This document shows positions 1 to 12,099 of a stretch of 64,000 nucleotides of DNA, piece after piece; positions within the stretch are counted from its first letter, which is position 1, and each line of letters opens with the position of its first letter. Made by a program: the position numbers and the translations under genes. The stretch spans positions 1,511,920-1,575,919 of the forward strand of contig CM060475.1 in assembly GCA_030544235.1 (NCBI GenBank). Direction: 5' to 3'. This DNA is from Lepturacanthus savala (lineage: Eukaryota; Chordata; Actinopteri; Scombriformes; Trichiuridae). The notes below the pieces were generated by a model, which had not been told where the DNA came from, made no database searches, and saw nothing but the letters and a program-made list of their open reading frames with translations.

Positions 1-31
1 GGCTCCCTAGAGGGCACTTTAGAACATGTCC
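1..31 (+). repeat. Fragment of 31-bp minisatellite unit, cut by window edge
   Basis: The first 31 bases contain GGCTCC, TAGAGGGCACTTTAG and ACATG, matching one unit of the arrays at 8329 and 9757. The rest of this copy, if any, is outside the window. Confidence 0.6.
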
Positions 32-1639
32 CACACTTCCACACCACTGCACACACACACACACAGTATAAATGGTACACAGAGGAACACAATCTGTTCC
101 TCTCAGCCTAGCAGAAGAATGATGCAGGGTGTATTTTTTCCCCCAACCCCAGCTGCAGGAGACAGATATTAAAAGACGTATCAAGAGAAACAATGCACAC
201 ACACCCATGAATTAATCCATGGCTTAGATGTGTTTTTAATATCCAAAACGGGACCAGAGGGAAGGCCGGGCGCTCTAAATGGCAAGTGTCACACACACTG
301 ATGGCATCGCTTAGGACTCCCCACCGCTACATGACTCAGGGCTGAAGAGGAAGCGCTAATAGAGCCAACAGGACAACAGCAGCAGACTCCTATTATAGCA
401 GCTTTGTCCAAATGGCTTCATTTGTAGAGGATTTCTTTTTTTTCTATTGATACATTACAAGTAAAGATGATCTTTTTTCAGCGCTCTTTTCTTTCTTTGC
501 ATTTTATAGTGAGTGAATAATACACATGTGCCAATAAGAGGCTGTCAAAACATGAAGAACGCTTCCGACTTGTGTGGAATACGCAAACAGTCTTACCTTT
601 GTGAGTCACAGATTCCATAGGAAATGTCATAAAAATGCAATAAGCATAGGTGATATGCTGCACTCACAAAATGAAGTCAGGCACAAATTTGCTCAGTCTC
701 ATGAGATCTGAAGATTCCGGAAAGTTCACAGGAAGTTGCGGGCGACTGGGAGAAGGGAAAAAAAACAAAAAAACGAAGGAAACTAAACTTTCCTAGGTGC
801 TGCCAGAGGGACGACGAGTGTGTTTTTGGTTTCTTCTTCAAACCGGAAGAAGATATAGAACTGCGGAATTAAGTTGGGAATAGAAATTTAGAGGTTGCAT
901 GTTGTGTTCCTGCCCCTTATCTACTCAAAGCTTGTGAGAATTGCTGTGTTTTTTTCCTTCCTGCAGCTTTTCAGATCATATCACACAATCTTCCTTCAGT
1001 AGATGGAGAACGTTGCCTGGGCCCGGACCTTTGGAATCCATCTACTTCACCAAGCCATTGATTCTGTCTGATACAAGGCAATAGAGTTTGTCCAGTTGTC
1101 AAAAAAAATGTAGGAGGTCAAATTTCCATCTTTTAGAGCAGTACAAGTCACTTTTTCCTGTTCCTGTTCTGCCTTAATAATTGAGATTTAATGTTTTGGT
1201 TTTGACATAAAAAACTTACCAACTGGCCCTTTAGGTATTCATCAGAATGGAAATTTGTGGATTTCAGACAAAAAGAAAAAGTAAATCATGGTTGTGTGGG
1301 AGTAAATTCCCCTTTAAGCAATAAAACGGATAGTTATGTGCTGAATTTCTCAGCGTTCATCATCCTAACATACAGCTCTAGAGAAAAAAATAAGCGCTGC
1401 AAAGTTTTTCTGATTTTACTACTAATAGATATGTGTTTGGGCAAAAGGAAAAAAATGCAAAAAAACAAGGAAACTAATGGGAGTGAAATGCGATTGCAAG
1501 CTTACTCAGGGGAATTCTAACCTTTTGAGAAGGTTTTCATTCACATGTGAATTCCACCGTGATACTTTCAGTATTATATAGCAGATTGCTATTTTGAAGC
1601 TTGATGTGAACAATGACGACTTAAGGGCATCCTCTCGAC

Positions 1640-1920
1640 CAATCAGATGCTCCATTTTTTATTCTTTGTTGGTTTTTATGACAGTGACATCCAATGTGAG
1701 CAGCCAAAGATCATGCTTTATGCACAGCACAGTTTGTTTTATACAGAGCACATATTATGTAATTTTAAGTTTTTTACAATTGCAGTCTATGGGGAAAAAT
1801 GCTTTTTGAGGCACATGGGATTTTCGTTGCTGCAGTACCACGAGTGGCCACTGGAAAAAGAATCGGCGTGCCTGCTGAGAGGCGGTACCCTATCCAGGTT
1901 TTATAATACATCCATGCTCG
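1640..1920. repeat. Possible dispersed fish repeat
   Basis: The stretch contains phrases I associate with interspersed fish repeats: CAGTCTATGGGGAAAAATG, CAGTACCACGAGTGGCCACT, and an end near a run with TTATAATACATCCATG. There is no second copy in the window and no clear terminal repeats, so family and boundaries are open. Confidence 0.3.
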
Positions 1921-1924
1921 GCCC

Positions 1925-2135
1925 TCACGCTGCATTTGCCGCCGTAATTCGTGGCGATGACGGCGTCCCGGCAGGGCCGCTCTTTTTCCCCCAATTAATT
2001 TAGTGCGTTAATTACGCCCCTGTTACAGGGGGGTGTCACGGACAATATTTTACAATTTGATAAGCGAAGGACGTGCCGCGGGATCGTTTTGATGAATTGC
2101 GAGGGTTCGCGCTTTTATGGCCTCACCTTTTAATT
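1925..2135. promoter_or_regulatory. Candidate non-coding regulatory block (hypothesis)
   Basis: Non-repetitive mixed sequence with CAATTAATTTAG and GCGTTAATTACGCC, the second a near-palindrome around TTAATTA of the homeodomain-site type, next to GC-rich stretches. It is listed only because composition differs from the flanking AT-rich intron. No conservation evidence is available. Confidence 0.2.
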
Positions 2136-2253
2136 TAACGGAATCAACCCCCCCCCCCACCTCACGCCGCACCGCAGAAACAGCGAGACTTTAATTTCAC
2201 CTCGGAGACCCCGGTGCTGCACCGTGTCGGCTTTGATCATGCGTGCGGCCCGA

Positions 2254-2254
<1 letters not shown>

Positions 2255-2306
<52 letters not shown>
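2255..2306. repeat. Microsatellite (CA)26
   Basis: A perfect CA run. With the TG run at 2373-2406 it forms a long inverted repeat 66 bp apart. Confidence 0.97.
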
Positions 2307-2307
<1 letters not shown>

Positions 2308-2368
2308 GATAAATAGTTGAACAGGACAATCGGATCATGAATGGTTGACGGCATTGATGCATGTTTAA

Positions 2369-2372
<4 letters not shown>

Positions 2373-2406
<34 letters not shown>
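2373..2406. repeat. Microsatellite (TG)17
   Basis: A perfect TG run, complementary to the CA run at 2255-2306. Confidence 0.97.
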
Positions 2407-2407
<1 letters not shown>

Positions 2408-3059
2408 AGTCCACTTCTCTGGCCTCCTCTGTGCATCTCACTGTACTGAAACAGCAGCTCTCGTTGCTGCAGGCGAGACGAGCAGCAGTCCAGTAACGAG
2501 CAGGAAGCAGCGCCTCAGTCCTACCACCTACCAAACCCCCTCTGGGAGCGCGAGAGACCCCCACATCCACTCTGAGGAGCCACATCTCCCACAGGAGACA
2601 TGTACAACAGCGACGGGGCTAAAAGTCCTTTTTTTCCCAGAAAAGTTGGCTTTTTTTTTTATTATTGAATATGATGTTGCAGCCGCCTGAAACTTATTTT
2701 CACTGCCTGTCAAACTTTCTCTGAGTCACAAACTGCCACATTCGATTGACAGGAAATTAATTAGCAACAGTTTGTGATGATTGATTCGTCGTTTCAGCCG
2801 TTTCTGCTGCCAGGTTATTAAAATTCAAGAGTTTGATTCTTTTCTTATTGAGTTTTTGGGGCTATTCAATGGCACGATGGACATTGGATGATGTCACCTT
2901 CTGCTCTCAGTTATGAATGAATATGGATGAAGGTCAATGGTGAAATGAGGTGTATGGTTATTACACACATTATAATATGTTGCGTATTATATCTTCATTC
3001 TTTGTTTGCCATGGATCTTATATTCTGAAATAATCAAATGGAAAAAGAGTGTGTGTGAG

Positions 3060-3735
3060 GCAGTTTTACCTGCTGGTTAAATAGGTTTAAGTGACACTTT
3101 CATAGAAAGCTCCTACTTAAAGTTACACATCGTCACCCTATTAAAATACTGGCTTAAGTCATTTTTTCTATTTTTTGACTGTGGACATACATAGAAGGTT
3201 GTGTGTCAGTTACGTAACATTAAAGAATAAAGTGACTCAGGCCAATTTTTGAACATTCTAATGTGACTTTAGTCAACTTTAAACCCTTTTTCATCTTCTT
3301 CGCCTGTTATTGAACGTAACTCATTTCCAACGTACAGTTTTGATGTTTTGATATCTGAAATGTGAACTTATGACCCCGGAACGTCCTTTCTTTCTTTATA
3401 TTTGGCTACATATTTATTCAATTTATTAATAAGCACATCAGTCTATATTACATAGACTGATGTGCCCAAAGCTTTTATCACTCGCTAGTAGAAATTGATT
3501 CTATAATCATGTTTAGAGCCGCTTTTTGCTTCTTGAAAAAAACTTTTACTGAAAAATGGAAAAGTAAAATGACCGTTTTCCTGTAGGGTATAAAGAGTAT
3601 GATCCTTTTGATTTAGGATTAAGGTGATTTTACCAGATATGGCAGCATCTTCAAGAAATGAATGTCCAAAAAAAAAAGACTGGCCATTATTTTAATAGGG
3701 CACAATGTCTATAGACTGATATTTTTGATTATTGT
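3060..3735 (+). repeat. AT-rich dispersed repeat, family M, copy 1
   Basis: Shares ordered blocks with copies at 5400-6035 and 25470-25850: TAACATTAAAGAATAAAGTGA, TTTCTTTCTTTATATTTGGC, TAAAGAGTATGATCCTTTTG, GGATTAAGGTGATTTTACCAG and TATTTTAATAGGGC. No protein coding, no clear termini. Probably a decayed non-autonomous element. Confidence 0.65.
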
Positions 3736-4759
3736 GGCTATTTTAATAAATAATTCCAGAATGTCCTGTAGTAAAAATAACCCTGCAACAATTCAGAACA
3801 GGAACATGTTGAAGATAACAACTTAGATAATGTTAATACGTTTTCATGCCAAGTGGGTAGAATTCTAGTGAGATGTTTATAAAAGCTCAGTATTTTTGTC
3901 TCCTCTGCTTCTCCCCAACGGCAAACGCCGGCTAATTTGTAAAGTCTCACATCCCGATGCTGCTGAGCATCAAAAGAGATCATGGCGTCACGCATGTCAG
4001 GCACTCAGGTAAACAGTTTCAACCAATCAGGAGTCGGAACTGCATTCAAATAAAAATAAAAAAAGAAATCAATCAAAGCAGAATCCGACAGATGCTGGAA
4101 TTTTAATGCCGATAATGATACTGAGGAGTAGAAAATTCCCCTAATTGATACATCAGCTGATATTTGCATTGATGCCTTAATTGTGGTTATCATACACTTT
4201 GCAAAGAAATGTCTCACAGCCAACCAATTGGTCTGTCTGTGATTTTCTTTTAATTATTTGGTCTTCATCTTCAGTAAAAGGACAAGTGCATTTTTGAAGC
4301 TTTTTGAATGCTATTTTGTATAATAATTGCCCGTTCTTTTATTTCCTTTGTTTCTTTTTTTCAAGGGAAAAAACATGTGAACAAGTGTAATTATCCGCAT
4401 CGTCGCCTGCTCCCCACCCCCCCTTTTCCTTTTATTTCTGTTTTTAGCCGTGTACGATATAATACTTTTTTTTTCCTCCTCTTTTTCAAGTTTGAGCTCA
4501 TCCGCTTCACTTGTTGTTAACAAATTACTCAGCTGCGGGGAAAAAAGAGAGGAAGAAAAAGAAAAAACTGTTCAATCCGATGAAAAACCAAAGACAAATA
4601 ATTAAAATACAAAAGATAGTATAAACCGCTATATTTTTCTCGTCTCATGGACTTGAATGTCTCTATTACCCCACAATTAACAGGCTATAAGATACATGGC
4701 GGTAGTGCCACCATGTTCTGGCAGGGTGCTTATTTTCTCACTGTTAAGAGCTGTAATTA

Positions 4760-5010
4760 TGCAGACGCTGCTGGACGCCCGCGAGGCGCTAACAGCTCCC
4801 CATTCCGGCGACAGTCCCAACCTTTTATGAGCTTTTATGAGCTCAGCTGGTTCAGAGGCTAATGAAACGGCGTGAACCGGCCGGCGAGCTCCCGCCTCCC
4901 CTCCCTCTCGAGCCGCCGCTCGGGATCATGTTGTCATTATTCGGTGAAGAGGGGGTCGGTGACAGCCATTGTGCCGCGCCGGAGCACAATAGAGTGAGTG
5001 AAACATCTCG
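4760..5010. promoter_or_regulatory. Candidate non-coding regulatory block (hypothesis)
   Basis: Mixed non-repetitive sequence with TCATTATTCGG and GACAGCCATTGTGC (a SOX-type ATTGTG core). ORFs on both strands here (4852-5104) have no recognisable similarity and look fortuitous. Confidence 0.2.
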
Positions 5011-5399
5011 TGTGGGGACAGGGGAGCGGGGGGGTGAGGGAGAAGGGGAACACTTGACTTCCTCAGTGGCCTTATACTCAACCTCTCTCGGCCTCTCCAA
5101 GTAAATAACATCTCTTATTGTGAGTGGATGAGCTTTTTTTTTTCACACCAAATACAAATAGGTGAAGACGGATGCAGGTTGTCAAAGGGACTTAATTTTG
5201 GCACAGTGACACTTTAGGCCTTGCAGGATAATCACTCATCCCAGAGCTGTTGGTCGGGGGTGAGGTCAGGTCAACTGCTTCCATGCTGAACTGGGAAAAG
5301 CTATTAAAAAAGGGGGGAAACGTGTGTCTTGATGACTTAGATCAGTCAGTTACAACACCTTTTATAATCAGCTTTTTATCATCTAATTAAAAATCTTTG

Positions 5400-6035
5400 T
5401 AAATCATGCCCAGATATGATCTTACAAAAAGTTGTGGCGTATCATCACCCTATTTAAATAATGGGAATGGGAAAACAGAAAGAAATGTATTAATTAATAT
5501 CAATCAATGCAGATTATTATTGATTTAATCAAAAAGGTCTGGCTTGAACTGTTCTTTCATTCCATGGTGCAAACTCAAAACGTTACCTGGAGCTAAATTG
5601 TCAGGTTTTTCATCAGTTTCCCTGGTCGACTTAGATTTTTAGTGAATTTAACTCCAACATAGTTTTAATGAAACCTGAGATGTGGCAAATCATCAATGAA
5701 GTGATGAAGCATGTTTAATAGACTGAAGATCCTTTTCTTCTTTATATTTGGCAACAGATTCTTCAAATCCATTGATATGCACAGCACTTTATATTCAATT
5801 ATTATTAAAAAATAAATGTATTTCTTGATCACTCACCATCAGAAAAACTTGTTAAATTGTCATTTTATCCTGACTTGGGGAAAAAACTTTGACTTAGGCC
5901 AAATATAAAATGGCCACTGTCGTATAAGGCCAGTGGCCTATAATCCTTTTAACTCAGGATTAGCAGCATCATTGATGATTGAGGTCATTAACTCACTTTA
6001 TCCATAAATGACTTAGGCTATTATTTTAATAGGGG
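5400..6035 (+). repeat. AT-rich dispersed repeat, family M, copy 2
   Basis: Shares with copy 3 the blocks GAAACCTGAGATGTGGCAAAT and TTTAATAGACTGAAGATCC, and with copy 1 the blocks CTTCTTTATATTTGGC and TATTTTAATAGGG. The order of blocks is the same in all three copies. Confidence 0.65.
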
Positions 6036-6504
6036 GAAGATATGTTGTCTGTATGAACCTGTGAGAAGACACTTTCCACTATTTGGTGACTCACTGATTG
6101 ATTTAAGGATATCTATTAAAACTGACTGAAGCTAATAAAGGAGATATAAAAACAAAAGGACTTTCAGCACTAAAACAACGCTAACCTTGAAATATACAGA
6201 ATTGATTTACTAATTCCAACAGCTGACGGTTCCTATTATCATCAAATAAACTTTCCAACACGTTTTTGCACCAAAGGGGGACTGTTAGTTTGTCTCCCAT
6301 TACTTGTAAGTTCATAATAACGTTCATTTGGGGACCTGATCATTGCTTTAGGACGCACTGGGAAATCTGTGAAACTCCTGGTTTATGCACTGTCCCAATC
6401 TTCATTATGAGCATGATAATTGATTCATTTATTGTGTCACGGCTCGAGTTTTATTGATGATCTCATGTTAATGTGCTTTTCTCTAGTCTTATTTATTGCA
6501 TTAT

Positions 6505-6570
6505 ATAATGTGTAAAGTACTTTGAGCTGCCGCTGTGTATAGTGCAAATTATAAATCTATACGTTCTTAA
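6505..6570 (+). repeat. Fragment resembling a fish SINE/LINE 3' tail
   Basis: GTAAAGTACTTTGAGCTGCC followed by TGTATAGTGCAAATTATAAAT resembles the frequent fish retroposon tail of the form GTAAAGCACTTTGAGCTGC. No upstream body is recognised. Confidence 0.45.
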
Positions 6571-6813
6571 ATCAGCTTGACTAATCTCTGTCAGTAAACT
6601 GACAGGAAGATGTAAATAAACATGGAGACATGGAGACGAGGGGAGTGGCGGGCAAAGCTTCGGACAATCACGACGCCTCAAACTCAATTCAAGGAGCCGT
6701 GTCTTATCATTAAAAACTTATTAGAATATATCAGGAATCATCTAAAGTGTGAGGATACATTACAAGGACCCTGAGAAGGTGACTTCATGCAAACTCTGCA
6801 CTTATCATCTGAA

Positions 6814-6826
6814 ACATGTAGCTAGC
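6814..6826. repeat. Left target site duplication of the SINE
   Basis: ACATGTAGCTAGC immediately precedes the SINE and is identical to 7181-7193. Confidence 0.88.
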
Positions 6827-7180
6827 GGGCGACACGGTGGAACAGGGGTTAGAGCTGTTGCCTCACAGCAAGAAGGTCGCAGGTTCTAGACCTCCTTGGT
6901 CCTGGGTCTGGGACCTTTCTGTGTGGAGTTTGCATGTTCTCCCCATGTCTGGTGGGTTTTCTCCAGGTTCTCCAGCTTCCTCCCACAGTCTAAAAACATG
7001 CTGAGGTTAATTGGAGACTCTAAATTGCCCGTAGGTGTGAGTGAATGGTGTGTGTGCCCCACGATTGGCTGGTGACCATCTGGGGTGTATCCCTGCCTCT
7101 CGCCGTAACGCGCTGGGATTGGCTCCAGCAGATCATGTGACCCTAATGAGGAATAAGCAGGTATAGAAAATGACTGGCTG
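6827..7180 (+). mobile_element. Full-length tRNA-derived teleost SINE (V-SINE/HAmo-like)
   Basis: A short retroposon copied by a LINE enzyme in trans. It begins GGGCGACACGGTGGAACAGG with a tRNA-like A box and a B box (GGTTCTAGACC) at about 6883. The body carries the conserved GTGTGGAGTTTGCATGTTCT and CTAAATTGCCCGTAGGTGTG blocks, and the tail holds GATTGGCTCCAGC and GGAATAAGCAGGTATAGAAA. The 354-bp element is flanked by a perfect 13-bp direct repeat, ACATGTAGCTAGC, at 6814-6826 and 7181-7193, the target site duplication, implying a fairly recent insertion. It is antisense to erbb4. The family name is from memory and is less certain than the class. Confidence 0.88.
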
Positions 7181-7193
7181 ACATGTAGCTAGC
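7181..7193. repeat. Right target site duplication of the SINE
   Basis: ACATGTAGCTAGC immediately follows the SINE tail and is identical to 6814-6826. Confidence 0.88.
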
Positions 7194-7503
7194 CTGAAAT
7201 ATTTATTTAATCTTCCCCTTTTCATGCTACAGAGTCTGATTAATAGGCTAGAAAAATCTAAGCTTTGATTGTTGCCATGGTAATCGCTCATAAACTCCAT
7301 GATCATTTTTTTCTTCCTTGAATAATCGATCCTCAAAATGATAATCGGGTACCTACTGATTAATGACTTTTAATTGACCTTTGACCATATAGTCTAACCA
7401 AAACTGTGTTTTCTTTTCGCCGGACATCGTTATCGTTTGCTGTTGCCATGGCGGCGATTGTAAAAGCTAAACCGCATCTCTTGAACCTCTTAAGATGCAC
7501 CGT

Positions 7504-7789
7504 CTTATTTGCAAAAACGGTATGCTCAAATTATAAGTAGCACAGTTCCCACATGTCACATTTCATTCTAAAGCCCTGACTAGTTTGATCAGATTTGCAT
7601 GGTATCATCATGGGAAATTTCCATTGGGTCACACTGCATCAAACCAAAGGTGGTCAAACTATTGTAGTCAGCCCTCATTGGCTTTCAAGCTGCTATCTCA
7701 CAGTCCCCATAAGTGTTGTGGTATTTGCTCATAGAAACCAAAGACTGAAGTGTAGTATTGGTGTAAATGACCCCCTCACTGCTCACTGT
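7504..7789 (+). repeat. Dispersed repeat, family P, copy 1
   Basis: About 285 bp matching 40341-40625 in the same orientation: CTTATTTGC at the start, GCATGTCACA-like block, ATTTCCATTGGG, AAAGGTGGTCAAACT, CCTCATTGGCTTTCAAG and TAAATGACCCCCT at the end. Non-coding, family not recognised. Confidence 0.75.
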
Positions 7790-8328
7790 AAGGAAGTCTT
7801 AAGAGCTTAAGCCAAAACCACTATCTGATTGTTCTTTTCTTTGTTTTTTTGTGCAGGATCTTCTTCTTCTTCTGCTGTGGCTGGTTAACAAGCCGGAGTG
7901 TGGATTTATAAAAAGTATCATCGGTGACTAGATGAATGGCAAACGTCATTCAAGGGCAGATGCGGCGAAACAAGCGTGACAGAACGGCGTCTGAATTACT
8001 GAGTAAATTAATAGCACAAGAGTCACACTCGCAGACGCAGAGCAGAGCGATCTGATGAGCGGTGAATAATGACACACAGCAGCAGTAATCTCTGAGCAGC
8101 ACACCGATCTCTGCGGGTTAAAGCAAGGGCGAAAAAAAAAGAGACAAAAAAAAGTTGTAGCTGTCACTGAACCAAGGATGAACGTTTGTCATATTACACG
8201 AAGAACTATCCCCTTTAAGTGTTTATCCTCTAACCCCATTTAGACTTCATGTAACGTCTTAACGCTGTGTGTTACAAGTAAACGAGCTGAACACACACGC
8301 TAGCCATACAATAGCTGAGCTGCTACCA

Positions 8329-8548
8329 AGAGGGCACTTTATGTGTGTTTTGGCTCCTAGAAGGCATTTTAGTACGCCTTTTAGCTCCCGAGAGGGCACT
8401 TTAGCACACATTTTGGCTTCTAGAGGGCACTTTAACACACTTTTTGGCTCCCAAGGGGGCACTTTAGCATGTGTTTAAGCTCCTAGCAGGCAGTTTAGCA
8501 TGCATTTTGATTCCTAGAGGGCACGTTAGCACACATTTTGGCTGCCAT
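8329..8548 (+). repeat. Minisatellite, about 7 units of 31 bp, copy 1
   Basis: Each unit follows AGAGGGCACTTTAGCACACA then TTTTGGCTCCT, with 15-25% change between units. It ends at GGGGATCCCCCCACCCTG then TTTCTTGAAATAA, a flank also present after the array at 9757, so array and flank belong to one dispersed element. The period is not a multiple of 3, so the ORFs across it are chance. Confidence 0.85.
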
Positions 8549-9149
8549 GGGGATCCCCCCACCCTGATTTCTTGAAATAAGATAAAGTGCTTGAGTTTTT
8601 ATCTTAATGTTAATGTACTTTAATGAGCTGCAGAGTCACTGAGCGCTTTCTTTCGCAGCTGAAATGCAGCTTATAGAGGAAGTAGGGAGCCTTTTTGTTT
8701 TCTCCCAGCCCCCCCCTTTATTTTTTTTTTACTTCCTTTTCTCCTCTGTTGCCTGACTGCATGTGGAGTCACGCTTAAAAACAAAAAAGAAGAAGAAGAA
8801 AAAGTAAAAAGAAAAGTTTGGAAATGAGTGCTGGTTTAAAAAAAAAAAGAAAAAAAGAAAAAGAAGCTGTATCTCGCTTTTCTCTTTGTCTCTGGCGGCT
8901 GGTGTTTGCCAGAGATAAGCTCAGTAAAGAGTGTCTCAGTCTGCGTGTCGACAGAGTCTACAGTACACCTCAGTGACCGTGTCATTCATCTCTCTTTATT
9001 GCTTGAAGCTTGTGTGTGTGTGTGTGTACACAAGCGTGTGTGTTTGAAACTTGTGACGACTGGGGAGAAGTTGGAGAATGTGCCACTCCGTCTCTTCCAG
9101 GTTTTATGGACAGACACATCCTCCCTCCGCGCTCAGCTGCAGCCCTGGC

Positions 9150-9240
9150 GTGGCGCCCTGTGTTTTGCAGCCGCTCGGCCGCCAGATTGATCCGGCATTA
9201 ATGAAGAGTCCTTGGGCCTAGGTGACATCATTAGCTGGTT
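9150..9240. promoter_or_regulatory. Candidate non-coding regulatory block (hypothesis)
   Basis: CCGCTCGGCCGCCAGATTGA, GGCATTAATGAAGAG and GGTGACATCATTAGC form a non-repetitive block with homeodomain-type ATTA cores. No conservation data. Confidence 0.2.
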
Positions 9241-9720
9241 TTTGCGGGGGCCGCTGTGGGCCACTTGGCGTGGCTCCCCCGCCTTCGCTTCTGGGAAAAT
9301 GGGTCACGGTGAGTGACGGACAGACGGACAGCAGCCAGCGAACCTGACAGACGGGGTTTTCACGGCAGGCGGCAGCGGCGCGGTGATGCCCTTCAGACAC
9401 CTGCAGGCACCCGCATTCACAAAACACTTTATCTTTCCCCTCGGCAACAGTACTTCTGAGGAGCCATAAAGTGGATTTCTGTGAGCGGGGTTTTTTTCGC
9501 TAAGATCGCATATTTCAACTTCAGTGAGCTGACCTTGCTCGCCGTGGAATTCAGCTTACAATGAATTGATGCTGGTTTATGACTGAAACCTACTTTTTTT
9601 TGTTGTTTTGCTCCTAATAAAAAACCCACAGACAGGTGGACAAGACAGATTAGCTAAGCTGAGCCTATGAGCCCAGAAGCTCCGTTTGGATCCAGAAACA
9701 CTCCCCCGCTACCTTCTATA

Positions 9721-10050
9721 CAGTGGCGTGCAAAGATTTTTGAAGGGCAGGGGGTTCTTAGAGGCCACTTTAACATGAATCTGGTTCCTAGGGGGCACTT
9801 TAGTATGTGTTTTGCCTCCTAGAATGCAGTTAAGCACACAGTTTGGCTCCTAGAGGCCACTTTAAATTGCTTTTTGGTTCCTAGAGGGCACTTTAGTATG
9901 TATTTTAGCACACATTCTGTCTACTAGTGGGCGCTTTAACATGCTTCTTAGCTCCTATCACATGTCTTGGCGGTTTAGAACGAGTTTTGGCTCACACTTA
10001 AGCACCCACCCCCACCCTGTTTTCTTGAAATAAAAGTACTTTTATCTCAT
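9721..10050 (+). mobile_element. Minisatellite-bearing dispersed element, copy 2
   Basis: Starts near CAGTGGCGTGCAAAGATTTT, a phrase recalling the terminus of a fish DNA transposon. About eight 31-bp units of the GGCACTTTAG type follow (9757-10010), then the shared flank CCCCCACCCTG and TTTCTTGAAATAA. It is the more complete of the two copies, and its 3' end is not defined. Confidence 0.65.
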
Positions 10051-10084
10051 ATTTTAGATTTTTCATCTCATAATTAGAACATTA

Positions 10085-10308
10085 GAACACTGCTGGAAAT
10101 ACACCTCTATACATCTATGTAGATATTGCACCAAAAACCAGACATTTGCAGCTAGAATAGTCATTTAGCACATTAGCAATGTATAGAGTGTATTTCTGAT
10201 TGGTTTAAAGTTATTTTCATTGAAAAAAACAGTGTGTTTGAGACCGATGATGTACATTTTTATGTTGATGGTTTTTTTCTAAGTGACCCCAAACTTTTGA
10301 ATGGTAAA
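10085..10308 (+). mobile_element. TA-flanked MITE (Tc1/mariner-like), plus-orientation copy, truncated
   Basis: Contains GCACCAAAAACCAGACATTT, GCTAGAATAGTCATTTAGCA, CACATTAGCAATGTATAGAG and ends AAGTGACCCCAAACTTTTGA then ATGGTA. The left TIR is missing and the part before the right end is altered. Confidence 0.8.
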
Positions 10309-11529
10309 GTAAGACAAACCTATTTACCTTTAAAGAGGACCAGGATTTAAAGATTGTGACTGTAATGACTCGGAAAAACAAAAAACATAGAACTTCTTCT
10401 TAATATTGGTGAAAGATTGTCAAACTGAAGCTTAGACATTACACACAATATAAAAAAAGAGTCTCATAAAAAGTTACGGTTTTAATAAAGGTCAAGATAA
10501 AGAATCACTTATCTCAAGTGTCCACTGTGCATATGAGCAGTAGAAAACACATTCCACCACAGACAGTAATCTCATGTAAAGCTTTATATCGTCCTGCTGG
10601 AGGAGGCTACAACCCACGCAGGCCTCTAAGCAGGTTAAGACAAACACAAAGATTTATCAAATTGACCCAGATCTGATACGGACTGGGCTATAAAACTAAG
10701 TTAATCACGTGTCTGGTCTTCGGGCTCTGGCTCCAGTGAAGGAAACCGATGAATAAAGTCGGGGCGGGGATGCGGTTTGGAGGGAAAGCGGGACCTGAGG
10801 AGCCCGAGGAGCCATCTCATCCATCTAACTGTCAGCGTCTCACCAAGGCAAAAATCACCAAGTCTTCCCCTTTCCATCTCTGCCCCGCGCTGCCCTTTTA
10901 TCCCCTCACACGCGCACCGATGTGCACGCACACGCCGACGCAAACACACACCCCGGCGGCACGGTAGCTGAACATTGTAATTGCGGCGTGGCAGCTGTTT
11001 TTACCGCCATAAAAGTGACACCCCTCTAGCTCTTCTCTCGCTCACTCCTGTGCACCCACTCGGGCTCCCTCCTCCTTAGTCTCTGCAGTCACTCCTTCCA
11101 TCCATCTGTCATACACCGGGCACAACTCTCAGGTTGCGGTTTTAAACAAAACTGTGAGAATCTGTACCTGCCTGCAGCTTAGAATTTATGAGCGTGCAAT
11201 GCGTGTGTCATTCAACAGAAGTGCACTGTGATGTTGAACTTTGCATGAACCGCCCGTGCCTGTGTTTACTGTGATATAAAAAAAAAAAGGAAAGAGAATA
11301 AATCCCAGACATGGCAGGCGGTTAAACGCCGCTGTTATAATTACGGCTGCAGTTGTAAATAAATGAATGGAAGGGGAAAAAAAAAACGGCTCTAAATTGA
11401 ATTTCACGTCTCGTTTCGTGCTCGTCGATCGGATATTTACCTGATTGGAATTGAAAGTTTTGGTTTTAATTCCTGAATTTAAAAAAAAAAAAAAAGGTCA
11501 AGCAAATTAAGAGAGGGGGAGGGGTTGTC

Positions 11530-11770
11530 CACAGGAAGTGAAACGCCCGTCTCCGTCTATCTTATTGTGAGCGACGGGGCTGATTTGCAACGGGGTTTCC
11601 ACGGCAACCGGATAACTGCACTGACCCCCCTCTCATCCACTTAACAATCCCCCAGATGCCTAATTGTTTCCCTAATGACGCCGGGCCTAATGGGACTGTT
11701 TATGGTATTCATTTGATAGCGCTGGGCCAGTAATTAGACTACACCTCACTTCATTAAACAGTGGGGGTGG
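11530..11770. promoter_or_regulatory. Candidate non-coding regulatory block (hypothesis)
   Basis: Non-repetitive block with CCTAATTGTTTCCCTAATGA, GGGCCTAATGGGAC and CCAGTAATTAGAC, i.e. several TAAT cores in mixed-GC sequence, ending before a poly-G stretch near 11774. It looks like a developmental enhancer type of sequence, but that is inference. Confidence 0.25.
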
Positions 11771-12099
11771 TATGGGGGGGGGAGACCTGCATGGTGGCAC
11801 GTACAGTATAGTGAATTCTAAAGCAGAAGCCAGACATTCACATATATACAGAAATTTTCTCCACACCCAGGAGGACTAGTTCTGCTGGGACAGGGATTCC
11901 ACTTTATATTCTGAGTATTGCGCATTTTCCTGCAGTGTCTCACAGACATGACTTCCATAGTAATTCCCAGCAGCGCCTCTTATCATCACTCCTATTGTAC
12001 TCTTTAGCGTCGTATTCTTCTGGCGAAGGGCTTTAATCAATATCCATCGATTCATCTGTGATTACATATTGTAACGACCTGCAGATGAGGCGGAATCCA

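Noticed and set aside
2130..2690. ORFs of 151 and 109 aa with Cys-Val or Thr-His runs
   Set aside because: They are produced by the CA and TG microsatellites.
8329..8548. CRISPR-like array of about 31-bp units
   Set aside because: Units are tandem without unique spacers and drift in sequence. The context is a vertebrate intron.
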